From Jatrophihabitans endophyticus (lineage in GTDB: Bacteria; Actinomycetota; Actinomycetes; Mycobacteriales; Jatrophihabitantaceae), in the NCBI RefSeq assembly GCF_900129455.1, contig NZ_FQVU01000003.1, positions 62,001 through 126,000 of the forward strand: a stretch of 64,000 nt of DNA, given 5' to 3'. A model generated the notes under the pieces. The model was not told the DNA's origin. It made no database searches and worked only from the letters and a program-made list of their open reading frames with translations. Every line of letters starts with the position of its first letter. The stretch's first letter is position 1. Positions 46,801 to 55,969 of the stretch are shown here, piece after piece. The position numbers and the translations under genes are program-made.

Positions 46801-47835
46801 TTGACCGACAGAACCGATGCCGCGCCGACCGCGGATCGCGTGTCCACGACGCTCGTCGTGCCGGGTGAGCAGGCCATGGTGGCCCTCCTCGGCTCGCGGG
46901 ACGAACTGTTGCGGGTCATCGAGCGGCAGCTCGACAGCGACGTCCACGTCCGCGGGAACGAGATCACCATCACCGGTGCGCCCGCCGACAACGCCAACGC
47001 CGTCCGGCTCTTCGAGGAGCTGCTCGCGCTGATCAAGTCCGGCCAGAACCTCACGCCCGACTCCGTCACGCGCGTCTTCGGCATCCTCACCGCCGACTCC
47101 GCCGAGCGGCCGGCCGAGGTGCTCAGCCTCAACATCCTGTCGCGGCGCGGCAAGAACATCCGTCCGAAGACGTTGAACCAGAAGCGGTACGTCGACGCCA
47201 TCGACAAGCACACCGTCGTCTTCGGCATCGGCCCGGCGGGCACGGGCAAGACCTACCTCGCGGTGGCCAAGGCGGTGCAGGCGCTGCTGGCCAAGGAGGT
47301 CACCCGCATCATCCTGACGCGGCCCGCGGTCGAGGCGGGCGAGCGGCTCGGCTTCCTGCCCGGCACGCTGTTCGACAAGATCGACCCGTACCTGCGGCCG
47401 CTCTTCGACGCCCTGCACGACATGCTCGATCCCGACTCGCTGCCGCGCCTCATGCAGGCGGGGACCATCGAGATCGCGCCGCTGGCCTATATGCGGGGCC
47501 GGACGTTGAACGACGCGTTCATCATCCTCGACGAGGCGCAGAACACGACCCCCGAGCAGATGAAGATGTTCCTCACCCGCCTCGGTTTCGGCTCCAAGGT
47601 CGTCGTCACCGGCGACGTCACGCAGGTCGACCTGCCCGGCAACACCCGCAGCGGGCTCAAGGTCGTGCGCGACATCCTCGGCGAGGTCGAGGACGTCCAC
47701 TTCGCCAACCTGACCTCTACCGACGTCGTGCGGCACCGCCTGGTGGGTGAGATCGTCGACGCCTACGAGCGCTTCGACGCGCGCAGCGAGCGCACCTCCC
47801 GCACGTCGAACAGCGCACCGAGCTCCCGACGCTGA
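46801..47835 (+). CDS. phoH: PhoH family ATPase (PhoH1 type)
   Basis: The protein is about 344 residues with Walker [13 protein letters not shown] and Walker B IILDEAQN. The N-terminal region contains [20 protein letters not shown], a KH-like RNA-binding element. PhoH is probably an RNA-related ATPase. TTG 46801 is the upstream start; GTG 46840 is a good alternative. A TACAGT box at 46760-46765 would give a ~30-base leader. It overlaps ybeY by one base. Confidence 0.92.
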   Translation: MTDRTDAAPTADRVSTTLVVPGEQAMVALLGSRDELLRVIERQLDSDVHVRGNEITITGAPADNANAVRLFEELLALIKSGQNLTPDSVTRVFGILTADSAERPAEVLSLNILSRRGKNIRPKTLNQKRYVDAIDKHTVVFGIGPAGTGKTYLAVAKAVQALLAKEVTRIILTRPAVEAGERLGFLPGTLFDKIDPYLRPLFDALHDMLDPDSLPRLMQAGTIEIAPLAYMRGRTLNDAFIILDEAQNTTPEQMKMFLTRLGFGSKVVVTGDVTQVDLPGNTRSGLKVVRDILGEVEDVHFANLTSTDVVRHRLVGEIVDAYERFDARSERTSRTSNSAPSSRR

Positions 47836-48389
47836 TGTCGGTCGAGGTCAGCAACGAGTCCGGCGCCGAGGCCGACGAGCACGCGCTCGCCGAGCTCGGC
47901 CGCTTCGTCCTCGACGCGCTCGGCATCGACCCGCTCGCGGACCTGTCCGTGCTGCTCGTCGACACCGACACCATGGCGGCCCTGCACCAGCAGTGGATGG
48001 ACCTCCCCGGTCCCACCGACGTCATGGCGTTCCCCATGGACGCCGCGGACGGCGGGGCCGGCGGCATCGTCGAACGCGTCGATCCGTCCGCACCGCCCGG
48101 CACCGACGAGAACCCGCGCGAGACGATGCTCGGCGACGTCGTGCTGTGCCCGGCGGTGGCCGCCGACCAGGCCGCGTCCGCGGGGCACTCGACGCAGGCC
48201 GAGCTGCACCTGCTGTGCACCCACGGCATCCTGCACCTGCTCGGGTACGACCACGGCGAGGCCGACGAGGAACGCGAGATGTTCGACCTGCAGGCGCAGC
48301 TGACGCGCGACTGGACGCGGACGAGCGGTGTCGGACCGATCCGCGCCCCCCTGCCCGGCACGGCCGGAGAGGTGCGGGGGACGGGATGA
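47835..48389 (+). CDS. ybeY: Endoribonuclease YbeY (rRNA maturation)
   Basis: The 184-residue protein has the zinc motif [13 protein letters not shown] (HxxxHxxxxxH) near residue 132 and the DVMAFPMD segment. YbeY processes the 16S rRNA 3' end and ribosome quality control. It overlaps phoH and the following CBS protein, giving a tight operon as in mycobacteria. Confidence 0.95.
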   Translation: MSVEVSNESGAEADEHALAELGRFVLDALGIDPLADLSVLLVDTDTMAALHQQWMDLPGPTDVMAFPMDAADGGAGGIVERVDPSAPPGTDENPRETMLGDVVLCPAVAADQAASAGHSTQAELHLLCTHGILHLLGYDHGEADEEREMFDLQAQLTRDWTRTSGVGPIRAPLPGTAGEVRGTG

Positions 48390-49810
48390 CCGCCGGCGCG
48401 GCGATCGCCCTGGTGGTCGCCATCCTGCTCGTCCCGATCGGCGGTCTGTTCGCCTGCGTCGACTCCGCGCTGGCCCGGGTGTCCAAGGCCCGGGTGGACG
48501 AGTTCGTGCGCGAGGAGGTCGGCGGCGCCAAGGCGCTCGCGGCGATCGTCGCTGACCGCCCGCGCTACACCAACCTGCTGCTCATGCTGCGGGTGGCGTG
48601 CGAGCTCACCGCGACGGTGCTCGTCGCCATCGCCGCGCGCACGGTGTTCGGCACCCGCTGGCCCGTGGCGCTGCTCGTCGTGGTCGTGATGATCGTGATC
48701 TCGTACGCGGTGATCGGCGTCGGCCCCCGCACGCTCGGCCTGCAGCACGTCAACCGGGTGGCCCTGACGTCCGCGCCGGCGGTGCGGCTGCTCGGCCGGA
48801 TGTTCAACCCGCTCGCCGCCCTGCTGACCCTCTTCGGCAACGCCATCACCCCCGGCCGCGGGCTGCGGGACGGGCCGTTCGCCTCCGAGGTTGAGCTGCG
48901 CGAACTCGTCGACATGGCCGAGGAGCGCGGTGTCGTCGAGGCCGACGAGCGGCAGATGATCCAGTCGGTGTTCGAGCTCGGCAACACGATCGCACGCGAG
49001 GTCATGGTGCCGCGCACCGAGGTCGTGTGGATCGAGAAGGTCAAGTCGGTGCGCCAGGCGCTCGCGCTGGCCCTGCGCAGCGGCTTCTCGCGTGTCCCGG
49101 TCGTCGGCGAGAACGCCGACGACGTCGTCGGCGTCGTCTACCTCAAGGACCTCGCCCGCCGGGCGCAGGACACCGAGCGGGCCAGGGGGACGACCGTCGA
49201 GGAGGTCATGCGCGCGGTCACTTACGTGCCGGAGTCCAAGCGGGTCGACGCGCTGCTGCGCGAGATGCAGGCAGCGCGCTCGCACATCGCGGTCGTCATC
49301 GACGAGTACGGCGGCACCGCCGGGCTGATCACGATCGAGGACATCCTCGAGGAGATCGTCGGCGAGATCACCGACGAGTACGACGTGGAGCGCCCGCCGA
49401 TCGAGAAGCTCGTCGAGGACGAGCACGAGGTCGCCGCGGCGCGCGTCACCGCCCGCCTCGCCGTCGAGGATCTCGCCGAGCTCTTCGACATCGAGATCCC
49501 CCACCGCGACGACGTGGAGACGGTGGGTGGCCTGCTGGCCGAGGCGCTCGGTCGTGTGCCCATCGCCGGGTCGGTCGCCGTCGTCCACGGCTTGGAGCTG
49601 CGTGCCGACGAGATCGGTGGCCGTCGCAACCGAGTCGACTCGATCGTGGCCACCCGGGTGGTCGAACCCGGCGGGGACGCCGTCGCCGCCGTCGCCGCCG
49701 TCGCCGCCGGGGACGCCGGCCGCGCCGGCGACGCCGACCGTGCCGGCGACACCGGCCGGACCACCGACGAACACGAGACCGCCGCCCCTGCCAGTCGAGG
49801 ACGCCCATGA
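48386..49810 (+). CDS. CNNM/CorC-type membrane protein with CBS pair
   Basis: The 474-residue protein has a DUF21 membrane domain with about three helices (residues 1-130). A CBS pair follows ([16 protein letters not shown] and [20 protein letters not shown]), then a CorC/HlyC domain. The last ~45 residues are low-complexity Ala/Gly/Asp repeats. Family members transport or sense magnesium or other divalent ions. It overlaps ybeY (ATGA). Confidence 0.9.
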   Translation: MTAGAAIALVVAILLVPIGGLFACVDSALARVSKARVDEFVREEVGGAKALAAIVADRPRYTNLLLMLRVACELTATVLVAIAARTVFGTRWPVALLVVVVMIVISYAVIGVGPRTLGLQHVNRVALTSAPAVRLLGRMFNPLAALLTLFGNAITPGRGLRDGPFASEVELRELVDMAEERGVVEADERQMIQSVFELGNTIAREVMVPRTEVVWIEKVKSVRQALALALRSGFSRVPVVGENADDVVGVVYLKDLARRAQDTERARGTTVEEVMRAVTYVPESKRVDALLREMQAARSHIAVVIDEYGGTAGLITIEDILEEIVGEITDEYDVERPPIEKLVEDEHEVAAARVTARLAVEDLAELFDIEIPHRDDVETVGGLLAEALGRVPIAGSVAVVHGLELRADEIGGRRNRVDSIVATRVVEPGGDAVAAVAAVAAGDAGRAGDADRAGDTGRTTDEHETAAPASRGRP

Positions 49811-50127
49811 CCGAGCTCGATCCCGAGGACGCCAAGCTGGTGACCCTCGCCCGTTCGGCCCGCGCCCGCACCGGCGCCGCGCAGGGCGCGGCGGTCCGCG
49901 ACGCCGACGGCCGCACCTACGTCGCGACGTCGGTCGCGCTGACGTCGCTGCAGCTGTCGGCGCTGCAGGTCGCGGTGGCGATGGCGGTGTCGTCCGGGGC
50001 GCCGGGGCTCGAGGCGGCGGTCGTGCTCGGCGAGGATCCGGCCGACGACGCCGGTACCGCCGCGGTGCGCGACGTCTCGGCCGACGCTGCGGTGCTGCGC
50101 GCGGGGCCCGACGGCACCCTGCGCTGA
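49807..50127 (+). CDS. Cytidine-deaminase-fold protein lacking catalytic residues
   Basis: The 106-residue protein has the cytidine deaminase layout (RARTGAAQGAAVRDADGRTY). However, the catalytic HAE/CAE motif is replaced by SALQV, and the PCxxC zinc cysteines are absent. A deaminase activity is therefore unlikely. The position between the CBS protein and era matches Rv2365c. It overlaps the CBS gene by four bases. Confidence 0.75.
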   Translation: MTELDPEDAKLVTLARSARARTGAAQGAAVRDADGRTYVATSVALTSLQLSALQVAVAMAVSSGAPGLEAAVVLGEDPADDAGTAAVRDVSADAAVLRAGPDGTLR

Positions 50128-50149
50128 TTCTGCGCGGAGTCGCGCAAAA

Positions 50150-51037
50150 TCAGGCGGGCAGGCGCCCGGCGGCCAGTGCCGGCAACGCGTCGCGCGCCGC
50201 TGCCCACGCGGTGGTCGCGGTGTCGATAAGGGTGAAGTGGTCGCCCTCGGTCGTCCGCAGGGCGGCGTGGCCGCCCGCGTCGCGGGCCGCCGCCACGTAC
50301 GCCCTGCTCTGCGCGTAGGGCACGTTCGCGTCGGCCTTCGCGTGCAGGCACAGGACCGGGGCGGCGAGCGGCACCTGCGTGATCGGGTCGGCGACCCGGT
50401 AGCGCTCCGGCACCGCGGTGGGCTCGCCGCCGACGAACTGCTGCGGGGCGCCGTCGCCGACGCCGGTGCGGGCGGCGGTCGCGAGGTCGAGCACGCCGGC
50501 CTGCGAGACGACACCCGCGAGCGTGACCGCCGGCCGCGCGCCGGGATCGTCCGCGCGCAGCCCGGCGCGCCCCGCCGCCCACACGGCGAGCTGGCCGCCC
50601 GCGGAGTGCCCGACCGCGACGACGGCCGCCGTGTCGAGATCGAGGTCGAGGTCGAGGTCGCCGAGCCTGTCGATGCCCGCCGCGACGTCGCGCAGCGTGG
50701 TCGGCCATCCGCCGCCGTCGCCGACCCGGCGGTACTCGAGGTTCCACGTCGCCCACCCGTGCGCGGCCAGGTCCGTGGCCAGTGGCCGGCCCAGCGACAG
50801 GTCGTACTGCGCCCGCCAGAACCCGCCGTGGATCACGACCACGACGCCGCGGGGCGCGCCACCGGGCAGGGTGAGCTCGCCGAACTGGGACGGGTCGTCG
50901 CCGTAGGCGATCCGCTTCGGGGTCACCCCCGCATCCTGCCCCGTCGACGGCGTGTGGCGCGTGCCGGCACCCGAGCCCGTGCACCCCGCGAGCGCGCCCA
51001 GCGCGGCGGCACCCAGGAAGGCGCGGCGGGTCGGCAT
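50150..51037 (-). CDS. Tat-dependent lipoprotein alpha/beta hydrolase
   Basis: The 295-residue protein has a twin-arginine and lipobox start (MPTRRAFLGAAALGALAGC). Exported and lipid-anchored, it contains the oxyanion motif VVIHGGFWRA, nucleophile GHSAGGQLAVWAA and the histidine in EGDHFTLID. It belongs to the BD-FAE/kynurenine-formamidase-like esterases. It is divergent from era. Confidence 0.86.
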   Translation of the reverse strand: MPTRRAFLGAAALGALAGCTGSGAGTRHTPSTGQDAGVTPKRIAYGDDPSQFGELTLPGGAPRGVVVVIHGGFWRAQYDLSLGRPLATDLAAHGWATWNLEYRRVGDGGGWPTTLRDVAAGIDRLGDLDLDLDLDTAAVVAVGHSAGGQLAVWAAGRAGLRADDPGARPAVTLAGVVSQAGVLDLATAARTGVGDGAPQQFVGGEPTAVPERYRVADPITQVPLAAPVLCLHAKADANVPYAQSRAYVAAARDAGGHAALRTTEGDHFTLIDTATTAWAAARDALPALAAGRLPA

Positions 51038-51077
51038 GCCGGCAATCGTGTCATCGCCGGGTGGGAGGATGGACGTC

Positions 51078-51971
51078 ATGGTCTTCCGCTCCGGCTTCTG
51101 CTCGCTCGTCGGGCGTCCCAACGCCGGCAAGTCGACCCTGACGAACGCCCTCGTCGGCAGCAAGATCGTCATCACCAGCGACAAGCCGCAGACCACCCGG
51201 CACGCCGTGCGCGGCATCGTCACGCGCGACGACGCGCAGCTCGTGCTCGTCGACACCCCGGGCCTGCACCGGCCCCGCACGCTGCTCGGCGAGCGCCTGA
51301 ACGACGTCGTCCGCTCCACCCTCGCCGAGGTCGACGTCGTCGGCTTCTGCGTGCCGGCGAACGAGCGGCTCGGCCCCGGCGACCGCTACATCGCCGCCGA
51401 GCTCGCCGCGCTGCGCGCACCCGTGGTCGCCGTCGTCACCAAGACCGACGTCGCGAGCAAGCGGCAGGTGGCCGAGCAGCTGCTCGCGGTCACGGGGCTC
51501 GGCGACGAGCACGGCGGCTTCGCCGACGTCGTCCCGGTCTCCGCGGTGGCCGGCGACCAGATCGACCTGCTCGCCGGCGTGCTGGCCGGGCACCTGCCCG
51601 AGGGGCCGCTGCTCTACCCCGACGACGTCACCACCGACAACGACACCGAGAGCCGCATCGCCGAGCTGGTGCGCGAGGCCGCGCTCGAGGGCGTGCACGA
51701 CGAGCTCCCGCACTCGATCGCGGTCACCATCGACGAGATCCGCCGCCGCGAGTCGGGGTTGCAGGAGGTCTTCGCGACCATCCACCTCGAGCGCGACAGC
51801 CAGAAGGGCATCGTCATCGGGTTCAAGGGGTCGCGGCTCAAGCACATCGGCACGACCGCGCGGCGCGGCGTCGAGGCGCTGCTGGGCGAGAAGGTGCACC
51901 TCGCCCTGCACGTCGCGGTCGAGCGCGAGTGGCAGCGCGATCCGAAGAAGCTGGACCGGCTGGGCTTCTAG
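51078..51971 (+). CDS. era: GTPase Era
   Basis: The 297-residue GTPase has G1 GRPNAGKSTLTNAL, G3 DTPGLHRPR and G4 TKTD. The KH domain contains GIVIGFKGSRLKHIG. Era binds the 16S rRNA 3' end and supports 30S maturation. ATG 51078 has GGGAGG 9 bases upstream. The MFS gene begins on the next base after the stop. Confidence 0.97.
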   Translation: MVFRSGFCSLVGRPNAGKSTLTNALVGSKIVITSDKPQTTRHAVRGIVTRDDAQLVLVDTPGLHRPRTLLGERLNDVVRSTLAEVDVVGFCVPANERLGPGDRYIAAELAALRAPVVAVVTKTDVASKRQVAEQLLAVTGLGDEHGGFADVVPVSAVAGDQIDLLAGVLAGHLPEGPLLYPDDVTTDNDTESRIAELVREAALEGVHDELPHSIAVTIDEIRRRESGLQEVFATIHLERDSQKGIVIGFKGSRLKHIGTTARRGVEALLGEKVHLALHVAVEREWQRDPKKLDRLGF

Positions 51972-53228
51972 ATGCTCGACGTCTACCGGGCGGTGTTCCG
52001 GACGCCGGGTACCGCCTCGTTCTGCGTCGCCGCCTGGGTGATGCGGCTGCCCATCGCCATGTACCCCATCGGCCTGGTCCTCATCGTGTCCGCGCGCGAC
52101 GGCCGCTACGGCTTCGCCGGCGTGTTGAGCGGCGTGTACGTCATCGCCAACGGCGCCGGCAACCCGGCGCTCGCCCGGCTCAGCGACCGGCTGGGGCAGC
52201 GGCGGCTGCTCGTCCCCACGTCGCTCGTCCACGTCGCGGCCACCGTGACCGCCGCCGCCGCGGTCACGGCGCGCTGGCCCGACGGCGTCCTCGTCGCGGC
52301 CACCGCTGTGTGCGGTTTCGCCTTCCTGTCGGTCGGCTCGCTGGTGCGGGCCCGGTGGTCCTACGTCCTCGCCGGCCGCCCCGAGGTCCACACCGCCTAC
52401 TCGCTCGAGTCGACGCTCGACGAGACGATCTTCGTGCTCGGCCCGCTGGTGGCCACCCTCGTCGCCACGCAGGTGGAACCGGTGCTCGTGCTGTACCTGG
52501 GCGCGGCCTTCGTGCTCGCCGGCGCGGTGTGGCTGGCCTCGCTGCGCGACTCCGAGCCACCGGCCAAGCGCGTCGGGGGGCAGCGCACCGCCGTGCTCGA
52601 ACGCGGCATGCCCCTGCTCACGCTCGTCACCGTGGCGATGGGCGGGATCTTCGCCAGCGCCGAGGTCACGATCGTGGCGTTCTGCGGTCAGCACGGCTCC
52701 CGCGGCCTGAGCGGCGCCGTGCTCGCCGCGTTCGCCGCCGGCAGTGCCACCGCCGGGTTCCTCTACGGTGCGCGCCGCTGGCACGCACCGCTGCTGGACC
52801 GGTTCAGGCTGCAGGCCGTCGTGTTGGGCGTCCTGCCGCCGGTGTTCCTGCTCGCCACGAACGTCGGGGTCCTCGCGGCCTGCGCCTACGTCGTCGGTGC
52901 CGGGATCGCGCCGACGCTCACGACCGCGTTCGGGCTCGTCGAGCAGCTGGTGCCGGCCGCCGCCCTCACCGAGGGGCTGGCGTGGCTGGTGACGGGGCTC
53001 AGCGTCGGTTACGGCGCCGGCGCCTCGCTGGTCGGTGGCGTCGCCGACGCGCACGGCGCGCGCTGGGCCTTCCTCGTCACCGTCGGCGCCGGGCTGGCGA
53101 TGACGGCGCTCGCCGTCGCGCTGCACGCCCGGCTGCGACCGGGCGGCCGGGTCGCCGGTGTCGGGCACGCCACCGATGCCGCGGCGGCGTCGCAACCGGC
53201 CGCTGTCGGTGGTCGGTGCGACGATTGA
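51972..53228 (+). CDS. MFS transporter
   Basis: The 418-residue protein has about ten to twelve hydrophobic segments and the loop motif LARLSDRLGQRR between helices 2 and 3, as in major facilitator proteins. It starts directly at the era stop and ends 3 bases before recO, so it is part of that operon. It is not usually found between era and recO. Its substrate is unknown. Confidence 0.85.
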   Translation: MLDVYRAVFRTPGTASFCVAAWVMRLPIAMYPIGLVLIVSARDGRYGFAGVLSGVYVIANGAGNPALARLSDRLGQRRLLVPTSLVHVAATVTAAAAVTARWPDGVLVAATAVCGFAFLSVGSLVRARWSYVLAGRPEVHTAYSLESTLDETIFVLGPLVATLVATQVEPVLVLYLGAAFVLAGAVWLASLRDSEPPAKRVGGQRTAVLERGMPLLTLVTVAMGGIFASAEVTIVAFCGQHGSRGLSGAVLAAFAAGSATAGFLYGARRWHAPLLDRFRLQAVVLGVLPPVFLLATNVGVLAACAYVVGAGIAPTLTTAFGLVEQLVPAAALTEGLAWLVTGLSVGYGAGASLVGGVADAHGARWAFLVTVGAGLAMTALAVALHARLRPGGRVAGVGHATDAAAASQPAAVGGRCDD

Positions 53229-53231
53229 GTC

Positions 53232-53993
53232 GTGCCGCTCTTCCGTGACGAGGCGGTCGTCCTGCGGGTGCACAAGCTCGGCGAGGCCGACCGCATCGTC
53301 ACCATGCTCACCCGCCGCCACGGGCGGGTCCGCGCCGTCGGCAAGGGGGTGCGCCGCACGTCGTCGCGCTTCGGCGCACGGCTCGAGCCGGGCAGCCACG
53401 TGGACGTCCAGCTCTACAGTCGGCTGCCCGAGGGGCAGGCCTCGCCCGGCGGCCGGCGCGGGCTCGACGTCGTCCAGCAGACCGAGTCGCTCGACGCGTT
53501 CGGCGCCCGCATCGCCCACGACTACGGCCGGTGGACGGCGCTGTCGGCGATCTGCGAGACCGCAGAACGGTTGACCGAGGAAGGCGAGCCGGCGCTCCGC
53601 CTCTACCTGCTCGTCGTGGGCGCGCTCCGCGCGCTCGTCGTCGGCGAGCACGACCCGGCGCTCGTGCTCGACGCCTTCTTCATCCGGGCCATGGCCGGCG
53701 CGGGCTGGGAGCCGGCGCTCCGCGAGTGTGCGCAGTGCTCGGCCCCCGGCCCCCACGTCGCCTTCAACGTCGCCGCCGGCGGCGCGGTGTGCGACGGCTG
53801 CCGGCCGGCGGGCTCGGCCCGCCCGACCCCGGCGTCGGTCGAGCTGATGGTGGCGCTGCTCGGCGGTGACTGGCCGGTCGCCGACGCCAGCGGCCCCGGG
53901 CCGCGTCGCGAGGCGAGCGGGCTCATCGCCGCCCACCTGCAGTGGCACCTCGAACGCGGCCTGCGCTCGCTGCCGCTCGTCGACCGGGTGTGA
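53232..53993 (+). CDS. recO: DNA repair protein RecO
   Basis: The 253-residue protein has the N-terminal OB fold (DEAVVLRVHKLGEADRIVTM) and a zinc site with CAQC and CDGC. RecO loads RecA with RecR on SSB-coated DNA. A 20-bp tandem repeat array begins 7 bases after the stop. Confidence 0.95.
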   Translation: MPLFRDEAVVLRVHKLGEADRIVTMLTRRHGRVRAVGKGVRRTSSRFGARLEPGSHVDVQLYSRLPEGQASPGGRRGLDVVQQTESLDAFGARIAHDYGRWTALSAICETAERLTEEGEPALRLYLLVVGALRALVVGEHDPALVLDAFFIRAMAGAGWEPALRECAQCSAPGPHVAFNVAAGGAVCDGCRPAGSARPTPASVELMVALLGGDWPVADASGPGPRREASGLIAAHLQWHLERGLRSLPLVDRV

Positions 53994-54000
53994 GACCCGC

Positions 54001-54120
54001 CCGACCGGACTCTCGCGGCCGACCGGCGACTTTCGCAGCCGACTGGCGACTTTCGCAGCCAACCGGCGACTTTCGCAGCCGACTGGCGACTTTCGCAGCC
54101 GACTGGCGACTTTCGCGGCC
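54001..54120. repeat. Six tandem 20-bp repeats
   Basis: Six units of exactly 20 bp begin at 54001, 54021, 54041, 54061, 54081 and 54101, with consensus GACTGGCGACTTTCGCAGCC. The first unit is the most diverged. There are no spacers, so this is not a CRISPR. Confidence 0.93.
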
Positions 54121-54123
54121 ATT

Positions 54124-54187
54124 GGCGAGCTATAGCTCGCCAGTCGGGCCGGAAGTCGCCAGTCGGCGAGGGGAGTCGCCAGTCGGC
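54124..54187. repeat. 18-bp palindrome with inverted copies of the tandem unit
   Basis: A perfect palindrome GGCGAGCTATAGCTCGCC at 54124-54141 is followed by inverted unit cores AGTCGCCAGTCGGC at 54154-54167 and 54174-54187. They are complementary to the preceding array, so array and inverted copies can form long hairpins. Located between convergent recO and the secreted-protein gene. Confidence 0.88.
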
Positions 54188-54206
54188 CGCGAAGGAGCAG
54201 GACCGG

Positions 54207-54713
54207 TCAGTAGTAGGTGATGTCCCAGTGGCTGCCCTCGTCGCAGTAGACGTTGCCCGAGGCGGCGCGCCACTGCGGGTAGCCGTCGCCGCGGTCGGCG
54301 ATGCGGGTGAAGCTGCCGGTGATGTAGCCGTTGATGCAGCTGTTCTTGGAGATGTCGATCTTGTAGCCGTTGTAGTGGCTGTAGGTGCCGCTGGCGTGAC
54401 CCACCTCGGTGCCGCCGCTGATGTTGATGGCGCAGCCGCTGGCCCGCTTGAGCGTGACCGCGCCGTCGACCGTGCTCTGGTTGATCTGCTCGTAGGACGT
54501 GCACGTCGAGTTCGACCGCGTGGTGCAGCCCCCCGACGACGAGTGCGTGATGCCGGCCGCCGACAGCTGTGAGGCCGCCTGGGCCTGCGACAGCTTGGTG
54601 ACGGCGAGCGCGTCGGGGGCGAGCGCGAGGCCGCCGGTGACGGCGAGCGCTGCGGCCGAGCCGAGCGTGAGGACGCGGGTGCGGAGTGCGGGGCGGGGGA
54701 TCGAGATCGTCAT
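54207..54713 (-). CDS. Secreted M15-like zinc peptidase-fold protein
   Basis: The 168-residue protein has a signal peptide (RTRVLTLGSAAALAVTGGLA, cleavage near residue 37). A cysteine-containing domain follows with GGTEVGHASGTYSHYNGYKI-type sequence, giving S-H-x-x-G-x-x-x-D. A C-terminal EGSHWDITYY supplies a third ligand (E-x-x-H). This matches the zinc-binding pattern of M15 D-Ala-D-Ala carboxypeptidases, suggesting a cell-wall enzyme. Short length and unusual spacing make the activity uncertain. Confidence 0.7.
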   Translation of the reverse strand: MTISIPRPALRTRVLTLGSAAALAVTGGLALAPDALAVTKLSQAQAASQLSAAGITHSSSGGCTTRSNSTCTSYEQINQSTVDGAVTLKRASGCAINISGGTEVGHASGTYSHYNGYKIDISKNSCINGYITGSFTRIADRGDGYPQWRAASGNVYCDEGSHWDITYY

Positions 54714-54797
54714 GCGGGCACGCTATCGCGACAAAGCGTCGAATCGGGATGTTCCGGGCACGGCATTCGCTCACCGGACGACGGATAATCTGTCGCG

Positions 54798-55646
54798 ATG
54801 AGCGCCGCCCCCCGTCCGCCCGCCGGCGCGAGCTGGCCCGATCCGCCGCCCCACCCCTCGGGGGCGCGGCCGCCGGCGATCCCGGCCGAGCTGGTGCCGC
54901 GGCACGTCGCGATCGTCATGGACGGCAACGGGCGCTGGGCCCATGCCCGCGGGCTGTCGCGCACCGAGGGGCATCGGGCCGGCGAGGCCAGCCTGATGGA
55001 CGTCCTGCACGGCGCCATCGAGCTCGGCGTCGGGACGGTCTCGGCCTACGCGTTCTCCACCGAGAACTGGCGTCGCTCGCCGGAGGAGGTCCGCTTCCTC
55101 ATGGGGTTCAACAAGGACGTCATCCGGCGCCGCCGTGACGAGCTGGCCGCGCTGGGCATCCGCATCCGCTGGGCGGGGCGGCGGCCGCGGTTGTGGCGCA
55201 GCGTCATCAGCCAGCTCGAGGACGCCGAGCAGTACACCCGCGACAACGACCGGCTCACGCTGCAGTTCTGCGTGAACTACGGCGGCCGCGCCGAGCTCGT
55301 CGACGCCGTCCGCGCGCTCAGCCGCGAGGTCCAGGCGGGTCGGCTGAACCCGGCGAAGATCGACGAGCGGACGATCGAGCGCTACCTCGACGAGCCAGGC
55401 CTCCCCGACGTCGACCTGTTCATCCGCAGCTCCGGCGAGCAGCGGACCTCGAACTTCCTGCTCTGGCAGTCGGCGTACGCCGAGCTGGCGTTCATCGACA
55501 CCCCGTGGCCGGACTTCGACCGGCGACACCTGTGGCAGGCGTGCCTGGACTACGCGAAGCGCGACCGGCGCTTCGGGGCGGCGGGCCCGGTCGCGCCGGT
55601 CGTCGTGGCCGGGCCGGACGATCCGACGCCGGGGGCGGCGCCGTGA
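54798..55646 (+). CDS. uppS: Isoprenyl (decaprenyl/undecaprenyl) diphosphate synthase, UppS type
   Basis: The 282-residue cis-prenyltransferase has [18 protein letters not shown] and the signature [20 protein letters not shown]. It makes the lipid carrier for wall synthesis. TAATCT lies 6 bases before the ATG, giving a leaderless start. It overlaps the next gene by four bases. Confidence 0.96.
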   Translation: MSAAPRPPAGASWPDPPPHPSGARPPAIPAELVPRHVAIVMDGNGRWAHARGLSRTEGHRAGEASLMDVLHGAIELGVGTVSAYAFSTENWRRSPEEVRFLMGFNKDVIRRRRDELAALGIRIRWAGRRPRLWRSVISQLEDAEQYTRDNDRLTLQFCVNYGGRAELVDAVRALSREVQAGRLNPAKIDERTIERYLDEPGLPDVDLFIRSSGEQRTSNFLLWQSAYAELAFIDTPWPDFDRRHLWQACLDYAKRDRRFGAAGPVAPVVVAGPDDPTPGAAP

Positions 55647-55969
55647 TCGCGTTGACCCACTTCGAGACCGACGCGCCGGACTTCGAGTCGCGGGCGGGCA
55701 CGGCGCTCGCGGCGCTGGCCGCGCGACCGGGCTATCGCCGCGGCAGCCTGGGCCGCTCCACGGACGACACGCGGGCGTGGGTGCTGCTGACCGAGTGGGA
55801 GGACGTCGGCTCCTACCGCCGCGCGCTCGGCAACTACGAGGTCAAGCTGCACGCGACTCCGTTGCTCGCCGAGGCCCGCGACCTGCCGGGCGGCTTCGAG
55901 GCCCTGCTGGACGCCGCCCCCGGCGGTGTCGTGGTGGCCCGGGCGAGCGACCGCGAGCCCGGCTGGTGA
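55643..55969 (+). CDS. Antibiotic biosynthesis monooxygenase-like protein
   Basis: The 108-residue protein has the ABM ferredoxin-like fold: [15 protein letters not shown], then [20 protein letters not shown]. Members act as small cofactor-free oxygenases or heme-degrading-like proteins. GTG 55643 overlaps uppS and the PAP2 gene overlaps its stop, so all three are translationally coupled. Confidence 0.82.
   Translation: MIALTHFETDAPDFESRAGTALAALAARPGYRRGSLGRSTDDTRAWVLLTEWEDVGSYRRALGNYEVKLHATPLLAEARDLPGGFEALLDAAPGGVVVARASDREPGW

Noticed and set aside
49807-50127. Cytidine deaminase activity
   Set aside because: Catalytic glutamate motif and zinc cysteines are missing.
54001-54120. Tandem repeats resembling a CRISPR array
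   Set aside because: Units are contiguous 20-bp copies with no spacers, and no cas gene is in the window.
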